Shown here: piece by piece, positions 25,375 to 34,218 of the stretch
How positions within the stretch are numbered: position 1 is the stretch's first letter
Layout: each line of letters begins with the position of its first letter
Assembly (NCBI RefSeq): GCF_014297285.1
Contig: NZ_JACOQI010000012.1
Coordinates: 32,376-96,375 of the forward strand
Length of the DNA stretch: 64,000 nt
Source of the DNA: Dysosmobacter segnis
GTDB taxonomy: Bacteria; Bacillota; Clostridia; Oscillospirales; Oscillospiraceae
Direction: 5' to 3'
Notes under the pieces: generated by a model
The model's input: the letters and a program-made list of their open reading frames with translations, nothing else
Databases searched by the model: none
What the model was told of the DNA's origin: nothing
Program-made: the position numbers and the translations under genes

Positions 25375-27125
25375 CACGCCACCTCCTCTGCGGTATCCTT
25401 GCCCTGCATATGGGCTTTCCACAATTCCTTGTATAGATTGCTTGTTTCAAGAAGCTCCTCATGAGTTCCTTCCGCGGCGATATTTCCTTTATCCACGACA
25501 AGGATCTTGTCTGCTTTTGTAATGGTAGACAGCCGATGCGCAATGACGATTAAAGTTTTTCCTGCTACAAGCCCTGCAATGGATGCTTGAATAACGGCCT
25601 CATTTTCAGGATCGGTAAATGCCGTGGCTTCATCCAGCACCACGATCGGGCTGTTCTTTAGGATTGCCCTTGCAATGGCGATACGCTGCCTTTCTCCGCC
25701 GGAGAGGTGGCTTCCCGCATCGCCCGCCAGCGTATCATAGCCCTCCGGCAGAGCGGCGATGAAATCGTGACAGCTCGCTTTTTTTGCCGCTGCCTCGATC
25801 TCTGCGTCTGTGGCCTCCGGTTTTCCGATGCGAATGTTTTCCCGGATAGGCAGGTGGAACAGGAAGTTATCCTGTGATACATATGAGACAAGCTCCATTA
25901 TCTGAGGGAGAGGAATGTTCCGCACGTCCACGCCGCCAATACGGACGCAGCCGCTCTCCGCCTCCCAGAAGGAGGCGATGAGCCGCGCAATGGTAGATTT
26001 ACCGGAGCCGGAGGGACCCACAATGGCCGTCATACCGTTTTTTGCGCAGTCAAAGGAAATTCCATGCAAAACCTCCGTCTCTTTGTATCGGAAGGTAACA
26101 TGATCAAAGGATACGTCGGCGTCCGCAAGGACAGCTCTCTCGGTCGGCCGCACAAGCTCCGGCTCATCCAGAAGATTCCCTACCTCTTTTACGGTGGAAT
26201 CCACCATGGCCAGGCTGTCGGTGTACTGCAATGCCTGAATCAGTGGCTTTACGAGTCCAAGGGCGAGAATGATGCAGGTAATCAGCGTACCCGCTTCGAC
26301 CCTTCCATTTATAAAGAGCCAGCTCCCCAAGGGCAGCACGCCCACAAGCGTTGCCGTCAGGATGGAAAGCCCCATCACATAGTAGCCGTTGGTCTGCTTG
26401 AACCATGTCGCTTTGGATGTCTCGTTTTCCGCCACGGCGTCAGCGTATTTTTTATATGAGCGTTCACCCTGATTGAACGTCTTCACCACTTCGATGCCGC
26501 CGATGTATTCCACCGTTGCGGCATCCATGTTTTTCCCTGCGGCAAGTACTCTGGCATATCTCTTCTCGTAATCCTTCATCATTCCCATATAGCAGAAGGC
26601 GCCCACCGGAATCGTCACAAGAGAGATCAGCGCGAGTCTCCAATCAAGGCTAAAGAGGTAAACGAGTATTAGAACTGGGATTAGGATGTTGGCAGTGAGC
26701 TCCGGTACCATATGCGCCAGCGGAAGCTCCAGCTTTTCCACGGTGTCCACGATGATCGTTTTGAATTTCCCGGACGGCGTATCAAGGATCGTTCCCATGG
26801 GGACACGGGAGAGCTTCTCTGTTATCGCCATGCGGATATTCCGCAGAATGATAAAGGCAGACTCATGGCTTTTCATTGTAGAAAAAGTTCCGAACCACAC
26901 CTGCCCGAGATAGCCCGCAAGAGCGATCAATGCCAGAAACGCCAACTTGCTGAAAGCATAGTCTTCGTGGCAGATCATAATGATCCCGCGGGACACCGCG
27001 ATGTAGGGGATCATGCCGCAAAGCGCCCCCAAAACCGCAAGTACAACGGAGCCGATCAGTTTCCCTTTGCACGGCTTCGCAAAATCCATCAGAATCGTCA
27101 TCGCCGAGTTTTCTTTTCCCGCCAT
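25374..27125 (-). CDS. ABC half-transporter, YbtP/IrtA-like (first of a pair)
   Basis: 583 residues. Membrane domain with six spans between about 17 and 300, then an ATPase domain: GPSGSGKSTIARLIASFW, VSQDNFLFHLPIRENI, LSGGERQRIAIARAI and IVVLDEATAFTDPENEAV. The DEATAFTDPEN motif is a hallmark of YbtP-like importers. The start ATG overlaps the stop of the ECF ATPase gene (TAATG) behind a GAGGTGAGG ribosome site. Both halves have full catalytic sites, unlike the asymmetric exporters. The link to ECF genes on both sides points to uptake of one class of compound. Confidence 0.9.
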   Translation of the reverse strand: MAGKENSAMTILMDFAKPCKGKLIGSVVLAVLGALCGMIPYIAVSRGIIMICHEDYAFSKLAFLALIALAGYLGQVWFGTFSTMKSHESAFIILRNIRMAITEKLSRVPMGTILDTPSGKFKTIIVDTVEKLELPLAHMVPELTANILIPVLILVYLFSLDWRLALISLVTIPVGAFCYMGMMKDYEKRYARVLAAGKNMDAATVEYIGGIEVVKTFNQGERSYKKYADAVAENETSKATWFKQTNGYYVMGLSILTATLVGVLPLGSWLFINGRVEAGTLITCIILALGLVKPLIQALQYTDSLAMVDSTVKEVGNLLDEPELVRPTERAVLADADVSFDHVTFRYKETEVLHGISFDCAKNGMTAIVGPSGSGKSTIARLIASFWEAESGCVRIGGVDVRNIPLPQIMELVSYVSQDNFLFHLPIRENIRIGKPEATDAEIEAAAKKASCHDFIAALPEGYDTLAGDAGSHLSGGERQRIAIARAILKNSPIVVLDEATAFTDPENEAVIQASIAGLVAGKTLIVIAHRLSTITKADKILVVDKGNIAAEGTHEELLETSNLYKELWKAHMQGKDTAEEVA

Positions 27126-28579
27126 TATTCCTCACCTCGTAAAAGTCTTACAATCTTTTCTTTCTGCCCACCGGAAAGATCCTTCACGATTTCTCCGTCC
27201 CGAATGAACAGTATTCTTGTGCAAATCCGCATCATAAACTCAATATCATGTGTGATGATCAAAAGCACCTTGCCTTGCGTCGCAAGGCTTCGTGTCAAGA
27301 TGCCAACCTCTTCCATGCTTTTCAGATCCAGTCCGCTGGTAGGTTCATCGAACACCAGCAGCTCCTTGCCGCAGATATCGCTCACCACAACCGCAAGGCG
27401 CTGCATCTGCCCGCCGGAAAGAGACAAGGGATGCCGTTCCTTATACGCCAGCAGGTCCACCTTTTCTAATGTGCGGTCAATCTCGTCTTTGTTCGGAGCT
27501 TTTATGCCAAGCGCGCATTCTGCCGCCACGCTGTCGGTAAAGAGCTGGTGTCCCACATCCTGCATGACCATGTATGCCTTTTTCCGTCTCAACCGCCGGC
27601 TCATCGGTTTTCCAGTCCACAAAACAGTACCGGAGCCGTTCTTTTGCAATCCGCAGAGCATTCTGGCGAGGGTCGATTTCCCGGCGCCGTTGACGCCCGC
27701 AATGGCGATGATTTCTCCGCGGCTTGCCTGAAAAGAGATATCATTCAATACATTCCGGCCGCCGAGACGGACGCTGATTTTCTGAGCGGAAAGCAATCCA
27801 TCGGCAGCGATTGTTTTCACACCGCCCGATTCGGATACCGACAGATCCCTGACACGCAGTCCCATTCTGCGAATATCTGCTTCAGGCAGCGCCTTGAACG
27901 CTGAAGCCTCCATGTCCGATGCAATCCGGCCATCCTGCATATAAACGACGCGATCCACAATGTCCATCAGATACCAGATGCGGTGCTCTGCGATCAGAAT
28001 GGTCTTTCCCGATATTTTCGCCTGTTGGATCAAATCAGCCAATTCTCCGATGGCCTTCATGTCGAGATTGGATGATGGCTCGTCAAACACAAGGACATCG
28101 GGAGCCGAAGCATACACGCTGGAAAACGCGATCTTCTGCTTCTCGCCGCCGGACAGTTCAAAGATATTTCGACCCCGGAGCTCGCTAAGATGCAGCTCCT
28201 CCGTAAGTTCATCTAATCGGAAGCGCAGAGCCTCTCGCGGAATGCCCCGATTTTCAAGCCCAAACACGATCTCGCTGTCTGTATCCGTATTGAAAAACTG
28301 CGTTCGAGGATTCTGAAAAACCGTCCCTACCGCATCCGATAGCGCAGCAATCTCTGTCTCCCGGGTATCCATACCGTTTACGTTCACCTGCCCCGAAAGA
28401 TTGCCGTGGAAGAAATGGGGAATCAGTCCGTTTGCGAGCCGTGTAACTGTTGTTTTTCCACATCCGGATGGTCCGCAAAGCAGCACGCATTCGCCGGACC
28501 GGATAATAAGGTTCAAATCAAGGACTCCGCCGTTCCCGCTTTCATCGTATGTAAAAGAGACATTTTGAAACGATATCAT
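27125..28579 (-). CDS. ECF transporter double ATPase (EcfA-EcfA' fusion), copy 2
   Basis: 484 residues from ATG 28579 (a TTG six bases earlier is also in frame). Two ATPase domains: GPSGCGKTTVTRLANG, LSGGEKQKIAFSSV, VLVFDEPSSNLD; and from about 265 GVNGAGKSTLARMLCG, LSGGQMQRLAVVVS, LLVFDEPTSGLDL. Same organisation as the gene at 18436-19842, with which it shares many short blocks though the sequences are well diverged. It partners the EcfT at 28582 and the MptD at 29281. The YbtP-like gene follows directly. Confidence 0.92.
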   Translation of the reverse strand: MISFQNVSFTYDESGNGGVLDLNLIIRSGECVLLCGPSGCGKTTVTRLANGLIPHFFHGNLSGQVNVNGMDTRETEIAALSDAVGTVFQNPRTQFFNTDTDSEIVFGLENRGIPREALRFRLDELTEELHLSELRGRNIFELSGGEKQKIAFSSVYASAPDVLVFDEPSSNLDMKAIGELADLIQQAKISGKTILIAEHRIWYLMDIVDRVVYMQDGRIASDMEASAFKALPEADIRRMGLRVRDLSVSESGGVKTIAADGLLSAQKISVRLGGRNVLNDISFQASRGEIIAIAGVNGAGKSTLARMLCGLQKNGSGTVLWTGKPMSRRLRRKKAYMVMQDVGHQLFTDSVAAECALGIKAPNKDEIDRTLEKVDLLAYKERHPLSLSGGQMQRLAVVVSDICGKELLVFDEPTSGLDLKSMEEVGILTRSLATQGKVLLIITHDIEFMMRICTRILFIRDGEIVKDLSGGQKEKIVRLLRGEE

Positions 28580-28581
28580 AA

Positions 28582-29280
28582 TCAAAACACCCCTTTCATG
28601 CCCGCGTATACCATGCCGGCAACGACCGCCGCGTAAGCAATTACCACCAGCAAATCAGCAAATGAGAACGCGATTTCCTCTATACAGCTTCTTTCACCTG
28701 TGTGCTCGATGCCTCTTGTAATCGCTGCCTGCGTAATCTCGTCCGAAATTCTGGAAGCAGAAACAAGCAGGGGAACATAGACATGCTCCATCGTCTGTAT
28801 GGGATGGCTAATCAGCCCAGCCGCGGACGCTGATATCCCTCGCAGCGCCATGGCATCCCGTATGGAGGCCCACTCTTCTCTCATGGTCGGGAAATAACGG
28901 AGCGTAACGGCAAGAGCGATCGTGAGTCCTTTCGACAATCGGAGCTTTGTGATCGCCGCAAGAAATTTACTTACGCTTGTCGTTGCAATCAGAAAGCTGC
29001 CCAGCATAAAACAGGGGAGAAGCTTGCGGATATACACTGCAAACATATAGACGATTCCGCCGAAAGTCACGGGCAGCCTCGGTACGATAAAAAGCTGGAT
29101 CAGCAGAAGCGCGAGAAAAAATGCTGCGTATTTCAGCATCCTTTTCAGATTGCCGGAAACGCTCAGAAGTACAAGCGGAATCCCCGCAAGCACACACTCC
29201 ACCGCGATGCTTTTATTCATAAAAACGGAAACGCTTGTGACCGCGAGAATCAGAAGCTTCGTCCGTGGGTCGAGTCTCAT
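28582..29280 (-). CDS. EcfT-type transmembrane component, copy 2
   Basis: 232 residues beginning with the classical EcfT start MRLDPRTKLLILA. About five spans; coupling region FPTMREEWASIRDAMALRG and ITQAAITRGIEHTGERS. It begins directly after the MptD stop and ends three bases before the ATPase start. Forms an ECF importer with its neighbours. Confidence 0.92.
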   Translation of the reverse strand: MRLDPRTKLLILAVTSVSVFMNKSIAVECVLAGIPLVLLSVSGNLKRMLKYAAFFLALLLIQLFIVPRLPVTFGGIVYMFAVYIRKLLPCFMLGSFLIATTSVSKFLAAITKLRLSKGLTIALAVTLRYFPTMREEWASIRDAMALRGISASAAGLISHPIQTMEHVYVPLLVSASRISDEITQAAITRGIEHTGERSCIEEIAFSFADLLVVIAYAAVVAGMVYAGMKGVF

Positions 29281-29883
29281 TTATACGACCCCTGCTTTTT
29301 CAAAGTGCTTTTTCATAAGCTTCTTTCCAATCAGTCCGCCGATGATCGCGCAGACGATCGTCCCGATAATCATTGCGGGGATCGCCCACCAGGTAGCCCC
29401 AATCGAATGAATCACTCCTTCAAAGGAGGCGAAGTCGCCTTTATTCTTCATAAAAGCATCAAACTGCGCGGGCATGACAAGCATCGGAATATATGCCCCC
29501 ATCGGCGCAAGCGCCATGACGCAGTAGGCAAGCAGGTTTTTCTTAAAGGATCTGAAATCAGCGGAAGCACAGATAAAATCCGCGATCACGCCGAAAACCA
29601 GGAAGAATACGGACATCATCCAGAACATTCCCGTAACAAACAGCAAAATCGCCGCGATTACACCGAGAATGGAGAGAGCTCCCTTCTTCGGTATTTTTGC
29701 CACATAGAGCATGAAAACTGTCCCCGTAAAGAGCGCCACGATCATTGGCATAAACGGGAAAGTGACCGGCGTCATCTGCGCAACACCGCCAATCACAAAC
29801 GCCACCACAGCATAGATGAGCGAAAAGATGCCCACCGATATAAAGTCCCTTGTTTCCAGCTTCTTCGAATCTGTTTTACGCAT
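29281..29883 (-). CDS. MptD family ECF substrate-binding (S) component, copy 2
   Basis: 200 residues, five to six spans, MRKTDSKKLETRDFISVGIF at the start, behind GGAGGT eight bases from the ATG. Belongs to the TIGR02185/MptD group like the protein at 20534. First gene of the operon that runs without gaps larger than about 27 bases down to 18436. A palindrome 30 bases upstream probably controls it. Two different S components in one operon suggest either two related substrates or successive import of a compound and its breakdown product. Confidence 0.86.
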   Translation of the reverse strand: MRKTDSKKLETRDFISVGIFSLIYAVVAFVIGGVAQMTPVTFPFMPMIVALFTGTVFMLYVAKIPKKGALSILGVIAAILLFVTGMFWMMSVFFLVFGVIADFICASADFRSFKKNLLAYCVMALAPMGAYIPMLVMPAQFDAFMKNKGDFASFEGVIHSIGATWWAIPAMIIGTIVCAIIGGLIGKKLMKKHFEKAGVV

Positions 29884-29912
29884 AATAAACGACCTCCAAT
29901 TTTATATTGTTT

Positions 29913-29930
29913 AGTTAGAGTACGCTAACT
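29913..29930. promoter_or_regulatory. Palindromic operator upstream of the ECF/ABC operon
   Basis: Perfect arms AGTTAG and CTAACT with a six-base centre AGTACG. It lies 30 bases before the first MptD gene and within the probable promoter region. Its form suits a TetR-type dimer, but its sequence differs from the repeats in front of the tetR gene itself. Confidence 0.65.
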
Positions 29931-29967
29931 CATGTGCAAAAAATTAAAGTGATTGTATGATTACTTA

Positions 29968-30582
29968 TTATTCCAGCCGGAGCAAGCCTTCCCAGCCAGA
30001 GTTGAAAAACTTTGCAAGCTCCTCAACATACCGCACAGCTTCTTCTTTGGGCATATCATGGACAATCGTCTCACATACCGCCGTAAAATAGGCACTGGTA
30101 ATCATGTGATGAAGCTGCTTTGTCATTTTTCCGGAGAGCTTTCCTCTTTTGCGGAGAAGTGCGTAGTATTCCTCTGAGCACTCTACCTCCAGTTCCACAA
30201 GCTCCTCCAAAAAATTTGCATAGCGCGTACCTTCCGCCCGGCAGAGGATCAGCTTAAAGGCATCAAAATGGGCGTACATATATTCCACAAAGACGCGCAA
30301 ATACTCAGTGGACAGCTTCAGGCTGTCCTTCGTCTTTTCCTCGGAGACAAGATCGAAATGGGCGGCCTGTGCGGCTTTGAACTGCTCCAGCAGTCCCTTT
30401 GCTGCCTCGCCCACAATATCTTCAAAAAGCGCGGCCTTATCCGGGTAATAGCCGTAGAAGGCGCCTTTCGTGAAGCCCGCCTCTGCGACGATTTTATTCA
30501 AAGATGCATCCTTGAAGCCTTTTTCCAGGAATTCTTTTTTCCCAACTTCGAGGATCTTCATTTGAGTCTCTGTACGTTCCAT
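29968..30582 (-). CDS. TetR family transcriptional regulator
   Basis: 204 residues from ATG 30582 (MERTETQMKIL). N-terminal helix-turn-helix with FKDASLNKIVAEAGFTKGAFYGYYPDKAALFEDI, the standard TetR signature; the ligand-binding C-terminal part (about 60-204) is all helical. Same strand as the ECF/ABC operon and directly upstream of it, so it may control both itself and the operon. Own promoter holds overlapping inverted repeats at 30595-30624. The inducing ligand is unknown and might be the imported compound. Confidence 0.9.
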   Translation of the reverse strand: MERTETQMKILEVGKKEFLEKGFKDASLNKIVAEAGFTKGAFYGYYPDKAALFEDIVGEAAKGLLEQFKAAQAAHFDLVSEEKTKDSLKLSTEYLRVFVEYMYAHFDAFKLILCRAEGTRYANFLEELVELEVECSEEYYALLRKRGKLSGKMTKQLHHMITSAYFTAVCETIVHDMPKEEAVRYVEELAKFFNSGWEGLLRLE

Positions 30583-30594
30583 TGATGCCTCCTG

Positions 30595-30624
30595 ATATAC
30601 TGGTAGTATATACTGCTGGTATAT
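30595..30624. promoter_or_regulatory. Overlapping double operator of the tetR gene
   Basis: Two interlocked inverted repeats, each ATATAC-five bases-GTATAT, occupy 30595-30611 and 30608-30624 and share bases, with centres 13 bases apart. They end 12 bases upstream of the TetR start codon. Consistent with two TetR dimers on overlapping sites and autorepression. Confidence 0.75.
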
Positions 30625-30788
30625 TATAACCGAGCAGATTGAGTTTGTCAATAGAATATGCCTTTTCGGCTATTTAAGATTTGATGTGGAATTAGGGAAA
30701 ACAGACACGGTTGCCCTATAAGTGAGCTTTTGCGTTTTCCTCTTACAAATAAGAATACCTTTCATTCATCGACCCGAAACCAGAATAT

Positions 30789-30815
30789 GGGGCGGCGGAA
30801 TAATACCGCCGCCCC
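30789..30815 (-). terminator. GC-rich stem-loop after the SLH gene fragment
   Basis: Perfect ten-base arms GGGGCGGCGG and CCGCCGCCCC around AATAATA, 24 bases past the SLH stop. No marked T tract, so the efficiency as terminator is uncertain. Confidence 0.6.
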
Positions 30816-30838
30816 ACATCTGTATTGTACCGAGACGA

Positions 30839-31963
30839 TTATTTGTTGTAGGTGCGGAACAGGAAGGTCACGATTTGAGCACGGGTGCAGTCATTATCGG
30901 GACCGAACAGCCCGCCGCCGATGCCGGTGGTGATGCCGTTTGCTGCAGCCCATGCCACCGCATCCGCATAGTACGCGTTTTTGGGAACATCGCGGAACTC
31001 CGCTGTACCCTCTGCCCTGGTACTTAGCGCACGGTAGAGGAAGGTCACGCTTTGCGCCCTCGTACAGGTAGCATCGGGTGAGAATCTTCCATTGCCCGTG
31101 CCAGTCGTGATCCCGTTCTCGACTGCCCAAGCCACCGACCTCGCATAGTAGGCACTTGCGGGTACATCAGAGAAACTGCTGGCATTCTTCGGCTCCGGAC
31201 TGCCCGCTGCACGCCACAGGAAGGTGACGATCTGCGCGCGGGTGCAGGGAGCGTCGGGTGCGAACAGACCGTTGCCGACGCCGCCGGTGATGCCGTTTTT
31301 CGCAGCCCATTTGACGGCCTCATAGTAGTAGGCGTCCGTGGAAACATCCGCAAAGCTCTGTGTTGGAGCTTCCTCAACGAAGCGGGCTCTGACAGTCACA
31401 TCGCCTGCAGGCATGATGAAGCTGTACTCGCCGCCCCACTTTCTGAGATCGAGTTCGCTGCCCTTCTTGTCCATAACCATAAGCATTTCCAGCTCATAGC
31501 CCCTGTCGGGATAGACCATGATGGTTACTGTGGAGCCCTTGGCAGCAGACGAAGGCGAAACGGTAATGCTGCCGTTCATAGTCCTTTCGACCATGATGTT
31601 GTAGGCCGGGTTAAAGATGCCTCCGCCCGAGCCGCCGCTGCCACCCGAGCCGCCGCCCGAAGGTGCAGCATACTTCACCCAGCTCACGCCGAAGGGCGAC
31701 AGACTGGTCACACGGAAGTGCAGGCCATCCGCCTGCTTCGTGTGCGAAACGAGCTCCAGTTCACCGGCACGGGCAACAGTCGTAAGCATGTGGACTATCG
31801 TAAAGGTATCCTTGCTGTCTGTGCCGTTGGGATAAGGAAGCACCACCTCCACACCGCCTGTGGGGAAATTCGCTTCATCGACCTCGACCCAGTTGCCCTC
31901 GGCGTTCTTGTATCGCATCGCAATGTCATAGAACGCACGGTTTTCCGCCGTTCCGATCATCAT
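30839..31963 (-). pseudogene. C-terminal part of an S-layer homology protein (5'-truncated)
   Basis: 374 codons lacking any signal peptide or ribosome site. In order: a fragment of a surface protein domain, a Gly/Ser linker (SGGGSGGSGGSGGG, about residues 100-115), a small beta domain (NGSITVSPSSAAKGSTVTI), and three SLH repeats (about 200-370) each with the FxDVP...YY..AV.WA pattern and C-TRAQ-VTFL core. SLH repeats bind the protein to cell-wall polymer. The upstream end runs directly into the LytTR gene in another frame, so the front of this surface protein gene has been deleted. It may survive only as a silent remnant. Confidence 0.75.
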
Positions 31964-32621
31964 AGCGCCGTCCGATGCTTAGATCTCTTCCATCTGTCAG
32001 GCATATTGTCCGGCTGCTGACCCTGCGGATATGGAAGAGGTTTACGATGAAGCTGTTGTGACAGCGGCAGAAGCGATCCTTCGGCAGATACTCCTGCATC
32101 TGGCTCAGCGGGCAGAGAATGAATTGTTCGCCATGTGTTGTGTGGAGTACGCTGCCGTGATCCCGGCTTTCAGCGCAGAGGATATCCTCTGCCGGCAGGA
32201 CAAAGGTCCTGCCGGCCACCCGGAAGGTTACGGTGCGGGGCTGATGATATAACCGCAAATCCGTTTTGATCGCCTGCTCCAGATCTTCCCGGGAAACCGG
32301 CTTGAGCAGGTACTGGATGGGGCGGACGCTGTAGCCGTCCTTGAGAAACTCCGTGGAACCGGTGATAAACAGGATGCTGGTCCTGTCGTCCCGCTCCCGC
32401 AGCTCCTGCGCCAGCTTCATGCCGGTCTTGCCGTCCATCAGAATATCCAGACAAAGCAGTGAGAACTCCGCACCCGCTGAAAAAGCTGCCTCCAGTTCCT
32501 CGGCTGAAGAATAGGGCGTGACCGTATGCTCTATCTGCAGCTCCGACAGGATCGCCGCGCACTGTGCGCACAAGTCCTCACGGAGATTTTTTTCGTCTTC
32601 ACAAACCGCCACCCGATACAT
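31926..32621 (-). CDS. LytTR family response regulator, C-terminal end replaced at deletion junction
   Basis: 231 residues from ATG 32621 (MYRVAVCEDEKN). Receiver domain (1-120) with D in LLCLDILMDGKTG and the KPVSREDL lysine; LytTR DNA-binding domain (about 130-218) with VLPAEDILCAESRDHGSVLHT and FCRCHNSFIVNLFHIRRV. The usual last strand is seen as LSIGRRY, then the frame reads DDRNGGKPCVL using bases that belong to the SLH gene in a different frame. So the gene is fused at its 3' end to the remnant downstream but may still encode a working regulator. No cognate kinase is nearby. Confidence 0.78.
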   Translation of the reverse strand: MYRVAVCEDEKNLREDLCAQCAAILSELQIEHTVTPYSSAEELEAAFSAGAEFSLLCLDILMDGKTGMKLAQELRERDDRTSILFITGSTEFLKDGYSVRPIQYLLKPVSREDLEQAIKTDLRLYHQPRTVTFRVAGRTFVLPAEDILCAESRDHGSVLHTTHGEQFILCPLSQMQEYLPKDRFCRCHNSFIVNLFHIRRVSSRTICLTDGRDLSIGRRYDDRNGGKPCVL

Positions 32622-32822
32622 CCTGCTCACCGCCCTTTCCTTAACGCTCATTATAGCGGATGGCATGGGAATTTGCAATACCGCTGCGCTCCGCCGCCGC
32701 ACAGCCTTCGGGGTTGAGTTTGCTAAGCACCTATTTATAAATTAAATGTTATTTCCATTACAATCCCGGTTCTATAAAATGCACGGCAGAAGTTTCCCAA
32801 TATTTTTTAGACACGACTTTCA

Positions 32823-33305
32823 TTACCGTCGAGATTTAGCTGATACATTCGGAATATGACCGGAAAATCTTTTGGCTACCATTGTTCTTCGTAAGAATAT
32901 TGATATTCCCCGTCCTCCCCGCTCGATCAGCAATGCAGGGACATTCTTCTGAACTGCCCAGCTGTAAAGTCCGTTCCGTGCAGAGGATCGCACACGGTAA
33001 GGAACTGTCAATGTCTGAGCTGCTATCAAAGATGTACGGTTGATTGCCGCATCTCCAGACGTGGGAAAGAATACCAACGGGTGAAGCACTTCGTTATAAT
33101 CCCCCCCGTGAAGGTCTGCCAGAAAGTCAGCTACTGGGTATAGGGCATTCTCCAGTGCCACAGCCAACCGTGCGGAGAGGCTGCCTTTGGCATTTCCGGG
33201 AAACGCACGGTTCAGATTGATGCCGTCCTCCGGCACCACCTGCTTCGTACCAGCATAAAAAGCCGTGGGATTTGTTAGAGGCAGAAGAATTACATTGCAC
33301 GCCAA
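32823..33305 (-). pseudogene. Fragment of an AstE-like (M14 family) deacylase
   Basis: About 160 codons. GINLNRAFPGN, FLADLHGGDYNE and ALLIERGG are the conserved blocks of the succinylglutamate desuccinylase/aspartoacylase family, zinc carboxypeptidase relatives. The N-terminal zinc ligands (H-x-D-E block) are missing; no start with ribosome site is seen and the last 25 residues no longer fit the family. A decayed gene. Confidence 0.65.
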
Positions 33306-33657
33306 ATCGGCCGGGTTTACCGCCTATCTTCGCAGGGAAGGCACTCCCCAACAAGATTCCGACGGGACGGAATGAGCGGCAGGCGAAATCTGGCTCTGGC
33401 AATTCAGCTCTACCTTTGCCGCAAACTGCGTATTTCTTCCTTTTATAAACTGCAACACCAGATGCCCGATAGATGTGTGTTGACTGCATTAGCTTTTTCA
33501 ATGCCCATGCTGTGATTCTTGGTCTAAGGCCGGTAGAAATCGCCGCTCCGGCATGATATGATAAATTTGTAAAAAGTTTTCCCGTCCGCGCAATGAAAGA
33601 CGATTTTTGTTGTCTATATAGGTGAAAGGCCTTTACGCAGAGAGAAAGGAGGGCGCA
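33306..33657. other. Intergenic region upstream of the sigma factor gene
   Basis: No supported gene. The left part is probably further decay of the AstE-like gene. The right part (about 33555-33620) is AT-rich and contains GTTGTCTATATAGG 30 bases before the sigma gene start, a likely promoter. Because many such sigma factors control themselves, this may be the recognition sequence of the factor itself (inference). Confidence 0.4.
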
Positions 33658-34218
33658 ATGAGAGACCATGAGATCATAGAATTGTACTGGGCGCGTAACG
33701 AGAGCGCGATTGCCGCCACCGCAGAAAAGTACGGGAGCTACTGCCACATGATCGCATATAACATACTGCGTAACAAAGAGGATGCGGAGGAATGTTCCAA
33801 CGATACATACCTCGGCGCATGGAATTCAATTCCGCCGCAGCGTCCGAACCGTTTGTCGATCTACTTAGGGAAAATCACGCGCAACCTCGCTCTGAACCGT
33901 TATAAGCGGTATACTGCCGAAAAACGCGGACACGGACAAGTAGTCCTCGCGCTGTCTGAGCTGGAAGCCTGCGTTCCTTCGGAAACGACTGTGGAGCAGA
34001 CCGTCGAAGAAAATGAGCTGGCTGCCGCCATTGACCGCTTCCTGTATGCAAAGCCCAAACTGAACCGTAACATTTTTGTCCGCAGATACTACCATCTCTA
34101 CGCGATACGGGATATTGCGGACGCATACGGAATGAGCGAGAGCAAGGTGACGTCTTTGCTTTTCCGTATGAGAAACGAATTAAGACGATTTCTTGAAAAG
34201 GAGGGAATTATGCTATGA
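33658..34218 (+). CDS. RNA polymerase sigma factor (ECF-like sigma-70)
   Basis: 186 residues from ATG 33658, preceded by AAAGGAGG. Region 2 at about 10-80 (IAYNILRNKEDAEECSNDTYLGAWNSIPP is the promoter-melting and -10 contact segment) and region 4 at about 125-180 (LNRNIFVRRYYHLYAIRDIADAYGMSESKVTSLLFRMRNELRRFL). No region 3, as in ECF factors. Overlaps by four bases the gene of a membrane protein that should hold it in check. Intact in the middle of a decayed stretch, so it is probably under selection or newly arrived. Confidence 0.9.
   Translation: MRDHEIIELYWARNESAIAATAEKYGSYCHMIAYNILRNKEDAEECSNDTYLGAWNSIPPQRPNRLSIYLGKITRNLALNRYKRYTAEKRGHGQVVLALSELEACVPSETTVEQTVEENELAAAIDRFLYAKPKLNRNIFVRRYYHLYAIRDIADAYGMSESKVTSLLFRMRNELRRFLEKEGIML

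Noticed and set aside
26712..27731. 339-codon plus-strand frame over the YbtP-like and ECF ATPase genes
   Set aside because: Antisense and crossing two intact genes.
33127..33747. 206-codon minus-strand frame across the AstE fragment and the sigma factor start
   Set aside because: Reads through the sigma gene promoter and start in antisense; no conserved blocks in this frame.
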